A stretch of DNA of 21,601 nucleotides from a virus. Positions within the stretch are counted from its first letter, which is position 1; the number at the start of each line of letters is the position of its first letter. The notes below the pieces were generated by a model. That model saw nothing but the letters and a program-made list of their open reading frames with translations. It was not told the origin of the DNA and made no database searches. The stretch covers positions 1-21,601 of IMG/VR virus record IMGVR_UViG_3300048908_000082; one strand, 5' to 3'. Position numbers and translations under genes: made by a program. Shown piece after piece: positions 12,486 through 19,054 of this stretch.

Positions 12486-14276
12486 ATGAAAATCACCCGC
12501 ATCCAATCTGAAAACATCCTTGGAATCCAGAACGTCGACGTGCACCTGGCCACCCCGGTGGCGTTGTTCGCCGGTCGTAACGGCAGCGGCAAGTCGTCCA
12601 TCCAGGAAGCCGTGCGCATGGCCATCACCCAGGACAACGTGCGCGACATCACCACGAAAAAGACTTTCGGCGCCCTGGTGCACGAAGGCGCCAAGGCCGG
12701 CGGCGCCGTGGTCACGATCGACAACGACAGCGAAAAGTCGTTCGCCTTCAACATGCCGAAAGGCGAATTCGTCGGCCCGGAGATCTCCGAGCCCATGCGT
12801 GTGGCGCTGTACGGCCAGCGGTTCGCCAGGATGTCGACCGACGAGCGCCGCACGTTCCTGTTCGGCCTCACCAAGCTGAAAGCCAGCGCCGCCACCGTCA
12901 AGCCGCGCATGCTGTCCGAGAAGTGGGGCTGCGACGAAGCCAAGGTCGACGCCGTGCTGCCGCTGCTGCGCACCGGTTTCCCGGGCGTGTGCGACCACGC
13001 CAAGAGCAAGGCGACCGAGGCGAAAGGATCCTGGCGCCAGCTGACCGGCGAGACCTACGGCAGCGTCAAGGCGGCCAGCTGGGAAGCGCCGCTGCCGGAA
13101 CTGCCCGAGGGCGACCTGGTGGCACTGGCCGAGACCGTCGCCGGCTTCGACAAGAACATCGCCCAGCTGAATGAAAGTCTCGGCGCGATCAAGAACACCG
13201 CCCGGCAGGCTACCGAGGCGGCGACCCGCCGCGCAGGCCTGGCCGATGCCGCAGCCAAGGTGCCCGGCCTGGCCGAGCAGCTGGAGCTGGCCAAGAAAGA
13301 GCTGGCCGAGTACGAACCCACCGTGATGGCGCTGCGTCAGCGCGCCGCCGGCACCGCCCGCGTGGGCCTGGTGCACGACATGGCCAAGTTTATCGACACA
13401 GTGCGCCCGACCGATGCCGACGGCGCCACCCAGCAGGCCAAGCTGCTGGCCGCCTACACGAAAGAGCATGGCCCGATCGACGCTGGCCAGCCGGATCCGG
13501 AAGCGGTCAACGCCCTGCCGGAACATGAGCGCGGCCTGGTCGTGATGCGCAACCGCGTCACCAACCTGCAGCGCGATCTGGACAGCGCCACCCAGGCGAA
13601 AGGCCAGTTCGACGCGCTGGCGCCGGCCGCCGACGCTATCGACGCATCGGCCGAGATCGCCGAGATCGAGGGCATGCTGACCAGCGCCAAGCAAGGCCGC
13701 GCCGATGCCGAAGCCACCCGGCTGGACATCGAGGCCGCGAAGAAGGCGCGCGACGCCGCCAAGGACAAGACCAAGGCCGCGCAGGCAGCGCACGCCGACG
13801 TGCTGGCGTGGACCAAGGTGGCCGATGCGCTGGCACCGGACGGAATCCCCAGCGAGATGTTGGCCGAGGCGCTGGCGCCGGTCAATGCCGCACTGGAGCA
13901 GGCCGCGGTCGATACCGAATGGATGCAGGTGGTAATCGCCAGCGACATGGCCATCACCGCCGCCGACCGCGCCTACAATCTGCTGAGCGAATCCGAGCAG
14001 TGGCGCGTCGACGCGATGATCGCCCAGGTGGTCGCCGAGCTGTCGGGCATCAAGATCCTGATGCTGGATCGTGTCGACGTGCTGGACCTGCCGGGCCGCG
14101 CGCAGCTGCTGGAATGGGTCGACTCGCTGGCCTATCACGGCGTCATCGACACCGCCCTGCTGTTCGGCACGTTCAAGGCGCTGCCGGAAGGCCTGGCCGA
14201 CACCGTGACCTCGTACTGGGTCGAGCGCGGCGTGATCGCCGCCACCAGCACCGCGCCACAGCAGGCTGCAGCATGA
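12486..14276 (+). CDS. SMC/Rad50-like ATPase of the recombination operon
   Basis: This 596-residue protein starts KITRIQSENILGIQ and has a Walker A GRNGSGKSS (30-38). After a coiled-coil-rich middle (about 210-460, with a probable hinge near EPTVMALRQRAAG) it returns to a C-terminal ATPase half with a degenerate signature LLSESEQWR (499-507) and Walker B ILMLDRVDVLD (D528). The residue after the Walker B Asp is Arg instead of the usual Glu. It is far shorter than SbcC. The start follows an 69-base gap. DNA end-tethering or nuclease control is inferred from the fold and neighbours; no SbcD-like phosphoesterase is nearby. Confidence 0.85.
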   Translation: MKITRIQSENILGIQNVDVHLATPVALFAGRNGSGKSSIQEAVRMAITQDNVRDITTKKTFGALVHEGAKAGGAVVTIDNDSEKSFAFNMPKGEFVGPEISEPMRVALYGQRFARMSTDERRTFLFGLTKLKASAATVKPRMLSEKWGCDEAKVDAVLPLLRTGFPGVCDHAKSKATEAKGSWRQLTGETYGSVKAASWEAPLPELPEGDLVALAETVAGFDKNIAQLNESLGAIKNTARQATEAATRRAGLADAAAKVPGLAEQLELAKKELAEYEPTVMALRQRAAGTARVGLVHDMAKFIDTVRPTDADGATQQAKLLAAYTKEHGPIDAGQPDPEAVNALPEHERGLVVMRNRVTNLQRDLDSATQAKGQFDALAPAADAIDASAEIAEIEGMLTSAKQGRADAEATRLDIEAAKKARDAAKDKTKAAQAAHADVLAWTKVADALAPDGIPSEMLAEALAPVNAALEQAAVDTEWMQVVIASDMAITAADRAYNLLSESEQWRVDAMIAQVVAELSGIKILMLDRVDVLDLPGRAQLLEWVDSLAYHGVIDTALLFGTFKALPEGLADTVTSYWVERGVIAATSTAPQQAAA

Positions 14277-14716
14277 AGGCGTTCAAGGTAAGCAAGGCGG
14301 CCGTGGCGCGCGTGCTGGCGCCGCTGCCGATCCCGACGGTCTGCCCGTATTGTGGCGGGCCCGTCGCCCGGGAAAGCAACGCGGTGGTGTACCGGAAGGA
14401 ATACGGCCAGTGGCCATTCCTGTACCGCTGCCAGGATGCGAAGTGTGACAGCTACGTCGGCCTGCACCCGAAGACCGACATCCCGCTGGGAACGCTGGCC
14501 AACAAGGAAACGCGCGACTGGCGCAAGAAGGCCAAGGCGCTGCTGATCCCGATGTGGGAAGAGCAGGGCATGGAGAAAACGGCGGTCTATCAGTGGCTCG
14601 CCGGGAAGATGGGGATTGCCGACTGGAACCATTGTCATATCGGCTGGTTCGACATCGAGCAGTGCAAGCAGGTCATCCAAATTTGCAACGACAACCAAAA
14701 GGAAAAAGCAGCATGA
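14273..14716 (+). CDS. DUF3268 zinc-finger protein
   Basis: This 147-residue protein carries a zinc ribbon: CPYCGGPV (C24, C27) and YRCQDAKCDSYVGLH (C53, C58), followed by family marks PLGTLANKETRDWRKKAK, YQWLAGKMGI and CHIGWFDIEQC. These match DUF3268, a small zinc-finger family found in phages and plasmids with no assigned function. ATGA overlaps tie it to the ATPase upstream and the exonuclease downstream, so the three are probably made together. A nucleic-acid-binding or adapter role is inference. Complete and of usual length. Confidence 0.85.
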   Translation: MKAFKVSKAAVARVLAPLPIPTVCPYCGGPVARESNAVVYRKEYGQWPFLYRCQDAKCDSYVGLHPKTDIPLGTLANKETRDWRKKAKALLIPMWEEQGMEKTAVYQWLAGKMGIADWNHCHIGWFDIEQCKQVIQICNDNQKEKAA

Positions 14717-15357
14717 AAACGATTCTGTTCTACGACACCGAAACCACCGGCCTGCCCCTCTGGAACCTGCCGAGCGAACACCCCGAGCAGCCGCGCGTCT
14801 GCCAGCTGGCCGCCGAACTGTGCGTCGAGGAAACCGGCGAGACCCTGCGCGAGCTGAACATGATCATCCTGCCGAACGGCTGGACCATTCCCGACGAAGC
14901 GGCAGCCGTGCACGGCATCAGCACCGAGCGCGCCCTGGCCGAAGGCGTGGCCGCCGACCAGGTGATCGACCTGTTCGTCGACTTGTGGGCAGACGCCAGC
15001 CTGCGCGCCGGCCATAACGAATCGTTCGACATGCGCATGCTGCGCATCGAGCTGATGCGCCACCCCTACCACAGCATGCAGAGCATCGGCACCCCGCCGC
15101 TGTCGTTCCCCGACTACTGGAAGGCGGCGCCGGCATACTGCACGCAGTCGAACAGCACCAAGATCTGCAACCTGCCGCCGACGCCCAAGATGGTCAAGGC
15201 GCGCCGCATGGGCCCGAAGTCGCCGAACCTTGGCGAGGCCTACGAGTTCTTTACCGGCCAGAAGCTGGACGGCGCCCACGATGCGATGGTCGACGTGCGC
15301 GCGGCAAAGGCGGTTTACTACGGCATCAAGCGCCACCAGGCACAGGTAGCAGCGTAA
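14713..15357 (+). CDS. DEDDh 3'-5' exonuclease (DnaQ-like)
   Basis: This 214-residue protein has all the exonuclease motifs: LFYDTETTG (D8, E10), GHNESFDMRML (D106) and GAHDAMVDVRA (H189, D194). That identifies an active-looking DnaQ-fold exonuclease degrading DNA or RNA from 3' ends with two metals. It is a stand-alone domain; no phage DNA polymerase is visible in the window. The start overlaps the DUF3268 stop by ATGA. An insert of about 45 residues before motif III (KICNLPPTPKMVKARR) resembles stand-alone phage exonucleases. Likely role: trimming ends in the recombination operon. Confidence 0.92.
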   Translation: MKTILFYDTETTGLPLWNLPSEHPEQPRVCQLAAELCVEETGETLRELNMIILPNGWTIPDEAAAVHGISTERALAEGVAADQVIDLFVDLWADASLRAGHNESFDMRMLRIELMRHPYHSMQSIGTPPLSFPDYWKAAPAYCTQSNSTKICNLPPTPKMVKARRMGPKSPNLGEAYEFFTGQKLDGAHDAMVDVRAAKAVYYGIKRHQAQVAA

Positions 15358-15363
15358 CCACCA

Positions 15364-15389
15364 GGCGCGCCGGCAGCAGCTGGCGCGCC
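15364..15389 (+). other. Paired GGCGCGCC palindromes forming a hairpin
   Basis: GGCGCGCC occurs at 15364-15371 and 15382-15389, separated by ten bases. The pair can form an 8-bp GC stem, or ten with an inner G.U and G-C pair. It fills most of the 55-base gap before the DUF3850 gene. No T-run follows, so termination is unlikely. Confidence 0.5.
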
Positions 15390-15412
15390 ATCAACACAGG
15401 GGAGATCCACCA

Positions 15413-16003
15413 GTGAAATACCACGAACTGAAAACCGACCCGGCCGTGTTCGCCGCGGTGGCCGCCGGCGACAAGACGCACGAAATCCGCTTCAACGACC
15501 GCGACTTCCAGATCGGCGACGTGCTGCACCTGCGCGAGACCGTGGCCACCGGCGCCGCAATGCGCACGGGTGCGCCGCTGGAATACACCGGGCGCCAGGC
15601 GATGCGCGAAGTCAGCCACATCCAAACCGGCTATGGCCTGGTCGACGGCTGGGTGATCCTGTCGTTCAAGCAGGGCGAGGCGCGCCAGGGCCGCCGCAAG
15701 GAAGACGCCCATCCGGACAAACCACTGGAATGGGGCGCATCCGATGCACAGGATCCTGGCCAAAACGCCGCCGGCCAGCATGTGCACACCGATGGATGCT
15801 TTACCGAAGGCACCCAGGTTTGCGGGATCCAGGCCGCGCCGCTGACTTCGTCGATCGAAAACGCGATGATGACGCTGGACGCGGACCGCGCGCGCCGCCT
15901 GCGCGAGCGTGGCCCGGATCGTCGCGTCGAGAACCTGGCGGTGCCGGTGGAGCGCCGCAGCGGCACCGACCGCCGGGCCGACCAGAAAGGTGGTGCCGTG
16001 TGA
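15413..16003 (+). CDS. DUF3850 (PUA/ASCH-like) protein with a long C-terminal extension
   Basis: This is 196 residues. The first 85 are the DUF3850 domain: KYHELKTDPAVFAAVAAGDKTHEIRFNDRDF, split by usual turns, then GDVLHLRET, YTGRQAMREVSHI and GYGLVDGWVILSF. The fold is ASCH/PUA-like and is thought to bind RNA or modified nucleotides. The remaining 110 residues are unusual: a Gly/Asp/Gln-rich linker and an Arg-rich end with VERRSGTDRRA. The start is GTG, with GGGGAG eight bases upstream. The stop overlaps the next gene's GTG. Domain call firm, role unknown. Confidence 0.85.
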   Translation: MKYHELKTDPAVFAAVAAGDKTHEIRFNDRDFQIGDVLHLRETVATGAAMRTGAPLEYTGRQAMREVSHIQTGYGLVDGWVILSFKQGEARQGRRKEDAHPDKPLEWGASDAQDPGQNAAGQHVHTDGCFTEGTQVCGIQAAPLTSSIENAMMTLDADRARRLRERGPDRRVENLAVPVERRSGTDRRADQKGGAV

Positions 16004-16413
16004 GTGCGACCGACGCCCAGCCGATCGGCCCGCAGGCAAAACTGGCCAGCATCGGCGACGATCCCTATTTCCGGCGCCTGTTGGCGATGGCCTACAAGAA
16101 CGATGCTTTCGGCGACGAGCTGACCGCATGCGTGAATGCCTGGCACCACCGCCAGCTGGAGCATTACCGCCGATCGCCGCCCGGCATCGGGCTGCCGGAT
16201 CCGCGCCTGCTGGAGCTGGCCAAGCTTGCCCGCCTGGCGGCGCCCGATGACAAGCTGATCGCCTACGGCCGCAGCGTGCTGAGCGCGGCGAGCCACCACA
16301 CGCCGCTGCTGGCCGCCGCACAGCGAGCCCTGCAAGCCGAAGACCTGCATGCCGCCAGCCAGGCGTTGCCCGGCATGGTCCTGCCCAGCATCCCGCAGAA
16401 AGGCGGTGCATGA
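16000..16413 (+). CDS. Hypothetical phage protein, 137 aa
   Basis: The protein reads SATDAQPIGPQAKLASIGDD, then PYFRRLLAMAYKNDAFGDELTA and HHRQLEHYRRS, ending in an Ala/Leu-rich helical half (ARLAAPDDKLIAYGRSVLSAAS). It is all-helical in appearance, without Cys pairs, membrane helices or catalytic motifs. The start is a GTG overlapping the previous stop (GTGA), preceded by AAAGGTGG. A longer upstream frame is a shadow of the DUF3850 gene. I do not recognise a family. It is tightly coupled to both neighbours. Confidence 0.7.
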   Translation: MSATDAQPIGPQAKLASIGDDPYFRRLLAMAYKNDAFGDELTACVNAWHHRQLEHYRRSPPGIGLPDPRLLELAKLARLAAPDDKLIAYGRSVLSAASHHTPLLAAAQRALQAEDLHAASQALPGMVLPSIPQKGGA

Positions 16414-16862
16414 TGGCGCTGCCCTACGCCAGCGCCACCAGCGGCGCCGCCGCGCTGGAAGAAGCCAGCAAGATCCTAAACGGCTTCGGCTGCGAACGCT
16501 TCGGCACTATGACCGACAACACGGTCGGCGAGCTGATCGTGCAGTTCACGCACCGCGGGAAAAACGTCACCGTGCGCGCCAGCTTCAAGGGCTACGCCGC
16601 GGCCTGGCTGCGCGAAAACCCGTACAACTCGCGGCGCCAGTGCACCCAGGCACAGCACAGCAAGAAGGCGATGGACCAGGCCAAGATCAGCGTGTGCTCG
16701 ATCGTGCGCGACTGGATCAAGGCGCAGATCACCGCCATCGAAGTGGGAATGCTGTCGTTCGAAGCCGCGTTTCTCGGACAGATCCAGCTGGAAAACGGCA
16801 ACACCGTGCTGGACATGGCTGCTGCTGCCGGCTACGTCAAGCTGGAAGGGCCGGCAGCATGA
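16410..16862 (+). CDS. Conserved-looking phage protein of unknown function, 150 aa
   Basis: The N-terminal half is beta-like (CERFGTMTDNTVGELIVQFTHRGKNVTVRASFKGYA) and contains AWLRENPYNSRRQ. The C-terminal half is helical (KKAMDQAKISVCSIVRDWIKAQITAIEVGMLSFEAAF). The pattern, a short strand-rich platform plus helix carrying W-I-K-x-Q-I-T-A-I-E, reminds me of a recurring unnamed protein in betaproteobacterial phages, but I cannot name it. Two adjacent ATGs (16410, 16413) are possible starts, the first overlapping the upstream stop. Function unknown. Confidence 0.75.
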   Translation: MMALPYASATSGAAALEEASKILNGFGCERFGTMTDNTVGELIVQFTHRGKNVTVRASFKGYAAAWLRENPYNSRRQCTQAQHSKKAMDQAKISVCSIVRDWIKAQITAIEVGMLSFEAAFLGQIQLENGNTVLDMAAAAGYVKLEGPAA

Positions 16863-17014
16863 TGAAGACGCGCGCGGAGTGCTGCAACCAGGATTGCAAC
16901 CAGGGCCGCGCCTGCCCGCAGCGCGCCGACCGGCGCTATGGCCCAACCCTGTTCTGGCGCCTGTTCGGGTGGCTGATGCGAGATCGGCGCAGCGGCGTCG
17001 ACCGGCGCAAATAG
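16859..17014 (+). CDS. Small Cys-rich protein, 51 aa
   Basis: This 51-residue protein has four cysteines close together (ECCNQDCNQGRAC), a short hydrophobic run (LFWRLFGWLM) and an Arg-rich end RDRRSGVDRRK. Metal binding by the Cys cluster and a peripheral membrane contact are both possible. The ATG overlaps the previous stop. It is the last well-supported gene of the rightward operon, followed by a perfect-stem terminator. The C-terminal motif recurs in the DUF3850 protein's tail. Confidence 0.65.
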   Translation: MMKTRAECCNQDCNQGRACPQRADRRYGPTLFWRLFGWLMRDRRSGVDRRK

Positions 17015-17071
17015 CAGGGGATCCCCGGCTGAGCAGACTCAACAGTCAGCCCCATGCCCAGCGCATCATAA

Positions 17072-17096
17072 AAACGCCGGCCTCGCGCCGGCGTTT
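17072..17096 (+). terminator. Intrinsic terminator of the rightward operon
   Basis: AAACGCCGGC (17072-17081), loop CTCGC and GCCGGCGTTT (17087-17096) form a perfect 10-bp stem with a T-run at the end. It lies 58 bases after the last rightward stop. The A-run before the stem could let it also act, weakly, leftward. Confidence 0.8.
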
Positions 17097-17112
17097 CTAC
17101 AGGGGGGATGCG

Positions 17113-17328
17113 ATGGTAAGTTTCCGGGAAAAAATGTGGTTCACCTTTTGCCACGGCGCGAAAGGTATTGATTTTGCAGGCGATGAATGGAAAGAACGGC
17201 AGGGTGGGCGCAGGGTGAAAATAAAACGGCGCCGGTTTAGAACCGAACGCCGTTGTGGATGGGAGCGACGCGCGCGCGCCGCCGGGCTTACGTACCAGCC
17301 CGGATCTGGTCAATCTGGCTTTGCGTGA
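17113..17328 (+). CDS. Possible small basic ORF in the convergent gap (doubtful), 71 aa
   Basis: A frame of 71 codons starts at an ATG with AGGGGGG five bases upstream. It begins MVSFREKMWFTFCHGAKG, with IDFAGDEWKERQGG and an Arg-rich RRRFRTERRCGWERR. For it: a good ribosome binding site and a motif like the Arg-rich ends of two upstream proteins. Against it: it follows a terminator, contains the opposite strand's terminator hairpin (which itself encodes Arg codons), and overlaps the leftward gene by 41 bases. I list it as possible only. Confidence 0.35.
   Translation: MVSFREKMWFTFCHGAKGIDFAGDEWKERQGGRRVKIKRRRFRTERRCGWERRARAAGLTYQPGSGQSGFA
17225..17254 (-). terminator. Intrinsic terminator of the leftward late/lysis operon
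   Basis: On the minus strand AACGGCG (17254-17248) pairs with CGCCGTT (17231-17225), with an inner GGTT/AACC stem and small internal loops, followed by TTATTTTC. It lies 33 bases beyond the stop of the zinc-protein gene. Confidence 0.7.
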
Positions 17329-17659
17329 GGAACACGCGCGCGGCCCGGTCCAGGCGCTGGTAGTAGGTCAGCAATTCAGTGCTGATCATCTGCAGCGCGC
17401 CTTCGTCGACGGCGCCCAGCCGGTGCGTGTCGACGATCGGCACCGCATGCTCGCCCTTCACCACGCCCAGCACCAGCGTTTTCGGCTCGACCAGGTCAAT
17501 GCGCTCTTTCTCGTACTCGGTCGCGCAATCGGTCGAACACCACAGCGCGCCCTTGGCGTGCAGCCGGTAGGCGCAGAAGTGGCAGGCGCCCTTCGGGATC
17601 AGCTTGGTCCTGGCCAGGATTGCGGCCCGGCGCGCGGCGTCAATCTCTCCCTTGCCCAT
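17288..17659 (-). CDS. Small zinc-ribbon-like protein in the lysis region, 123 aa
   Basis: This is 123 residues. A four-Cys site C-x2-C-x11-C-x3-C (C26, C29, C41, C45: GACHFCAYRLHAKGALWCSTDCATEYEKER across two lines of sequence) looks like the small treble-clef fingers whose second half reads FCS-x2-C. The rest is mixed, with LTQSQIDQIRAG at the end. The function is unknown. It sits one base from the holin gene on the same strand and is the last gene before the leftward terminator. A regulatory or nucleic-acid role is possible; lysis is not implied by the motif. Confidence 0.75.
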   Translation of the reverse strand: MGKGEIDAARRAAILARTKLIPKGACHFCAYRLHAKGALWCSTDCATEYEKERIDLVEPKTLVLGVVKGEHAVPIVDTHRLGAVDEGALQMISTELLTYYQRLDRAARVFLTQSQIDQIRAGT

Positions 17660-17660
17660 G

Positions 17661-18185
17661 TCACGCCCCCGACAGCTTGCTGATCGTCGCGTCTTTCACC
17701 TGGCTGCTGCGCGACGAACCGAATTCAAACTGGTGCGCATCACGCAGGCAGGCGCCGAAGATGCCGGCGATGGTCGACAGAATCCCGACCACCTCGCCCG
17801 GCAGGCTGGCGCGAAAGAACACCAGCACCACCAGGCAGGCGATCAGGCCCAGGACATCCAGCGCGACCATCACGTCGGCGCGACGGTTACCGAAGCCGGC
17901 TTTGTGCAGTTCGATGTCACGCACGCGCGCGTTCTGGACATCGGCCAGAAACGCCTTGGTCAGGTCGGCATCGTTCAACATGGCGGCCTGCTGGAACTCC
18001 AGCACCTTGGCCGGGTCGGCTTTCAGCACTTCCAGCGCCGCGTCGCCAGTCGGCGCGCCGGTCACGGTCTTGGCAATGTCGATCACCTTGGTGGCCACGT
18101 CGGCGGCCTTGTCGCTGCCGGTGAAGAACTTGATCAGCGACGGCGCGAACTGCGCCAGGGTCAGGGCGAGGGTAACGGGTTCCAT
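17661..18185 (-). CDS. Holin (three-TM, gene-transfer-agent-like family)
   Basis: This 174-residue protein should form the inner-membrane hole that releases endolysin. Two clear membrane helices lie at about 104-124 (VMVALDVLGLIACLVVLVFF) and 131-147 (VVGILSTIAGIFGACL). An N-terminal amphipathic segment (residues 4-21) may be the third. The end HQFEFGSSRSSQVKDATI matches the F-G-S-S-x-x-S-x-x-K tail of the GTA-type 3TM holin family. It directly follows the endolysin-like gene. Length and layout fit the family. An alternative reading as an unrelated membrane protein is less likely given the context. Confidence 0.8.
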   Translation of the reverse strand: MEPVTLALTLAQFAPSLIKFFTGSDKAADVATKVIDIAKTVTGAPTGDAALEVLKADPAKVLEFQQAAMLNDADLTKAFLADVQNARVRDIELHKAGFGNRRADVMVALDVLGLIACLVVLVFFRASLPGEVVGILSTIAGIFGACLRDAHQFEFGSSRSSQVKDATISKLSGA

Positions 18186-18683
18186 CTATTTGGCTCCGAC
18201 GGTCAGGGTTGCGAGATCCCAGCACGACGCCCATTTTTCAGGGTGCGGCTTGCCAGGGCGCCAGGCGGCGACGTACTGCGCCCAGCCATCGGCGGCGGTG
18301 GTCGGCAGCTTGCCCGGCAGGGTGTAGATCAGCAGGCGCGCCGCGATCGCGGCCACGATGTCGTGATAGCGCATGGCCTCCCACAGCCCGGCCGGCGTGG
18401 TGTCGATGTTGAAGTCGACGCACAGCTGGCGCATGGTCGGCGCGACCAGGTAGTGCGTCAGCACGCCCTTGCAGCCACCGCCCTGTTCGAATTGCCAGAA
18501 CGATGCGGCCGGGCCGTTCTCGATGCCGCCGGCCAGCACCTGGCGGCGGTGCGCCAGGCCGGATTCCTGCAGCGCGATGGCCAGGACGAAGCGGCGCGCG
18601 TCGACGGTGTCGGCGATCCCGCAGCGGGCCAGCTCAGCCAGCGCGGGGATGATGGCCAGGTTCAGCAAGCGAATGGGGCTCAT
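18186..18683 (-). CDS. Probable endolysin with a lytic-transglycosylase-like core
   Basis: This is 165 residues. The segment LAIALQESGLAHRRQ (candidate catalytic E40) followed about 20 residues later by ASFWQFEQGGG resembles the catalytic E-S and downstream G-L-x-Q motifs of soluble lytic transglycosylases. The C-terminus (WAQYVAAWRPGKPHPEKW) is family-typical for phage proteins found beside holins. The hydrophobic N-terminus (MSPIRLLNLAIIPALAELA) could be a weak signal or anchor. The start at 18683 overlaps the upstream stop by ATGA; longer frames shadow that gene. It sits next to the holin. Muralytic activity is inferred from motif and position. Confidence 0.65.
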   Translation of the reverse strand: MSPIRLLNLAIIPALAELARCGIADTVDARRFVLAIALQESGLAHRRQVLAGGIENGPAASFWQFEQGGGCKGVLTHYLVAPTMRQLCVDFNIDTTPAGLWEAMRYHDIVAAIAARLLIYTLPGKLPTTAADGWAQYVAAWRPGKPHPEKWASCWDLATLTVGAK

Positions 18684-19027
18684 TGCTTCACCGTGACTTT
18701 GAAGGACTGCCAAACCGCCAGCGCCAGCCAGCCGAAGGCAGCCAGGGCGCCCGCGCTGGCGACCTTGGCCAGCGCCTCGCGCACCATCTTGTTGCGCAGC
18801 TCGCGCCACTCGATCACCGATTCGTGATAGCGGCGGTGGCCTTCGACATCATCAGCCGGGAACCCGGACAGCAGGCGCTTGTTGGTGGCTTCCAGGTGGG
18901 TCACTTTCGCGCTCAGCCCTTCGACCGTCGCCATAAGATCCAGCTGGTTGTCGCGCACTTCGCTGAGCAGCTGCACCAGCGGCTGCCCTCCCATACGCAT
19001 TGCTTCGTCTTGCCATAATTTATTCAT
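18680..19027 (-). CDS. Coiled-coil protein with a C-terminal membrane helix (XhlA-like layout)
   Basis: This is 115 residues. An N-terminal heptad-like region (QPLVQLLSEVRDNQLDLMATVEGLSAKV and on to about 52) is followed by a charged segment and one C-terminal membrane helix (about 90-108, ASAGALAAFGWLALAVW). The layout resembles XhlA-type lysis accessories, although sequence identity to that family is not established. AGGA precedes the ATG. It is the first gene of the lysis cassette, just after the tailspike. Antiholin or accessory holin are alternatives. It is not an Rz-type spanin, whose membrane helix is N-terminal. Confidence 0.6.
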   Translation of the reverse strand: MNKLWQDEAMRMGGQPLVQLLSEVRDNQLDLMATVEGLSAKVTHLEATNKRLLSGFPADDVEGHRRYHESVIEWRELRNKMVREALAKVASAGALAAFGWLALAVWQSFKVTVKQ

Positions 19028-19054
19028 TGTTGTCCTAGTTTTGGTGGGGAAGCA

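Noticed and set aside
11871-14138. Minus-strand ORF of 755 codons opposite the SMC-like gene
   Set aside because: Shadow of the ATPase frame, full of Gly/His/Gln/Arg repeats typical of antisense frames in GC-rich DNA.
17604-18827. Plus-strand ORF of 407 codons across the holin and endolysin genes
   Set aside because: It covers parts of three real minus-strand genes and has antisense-type composition.
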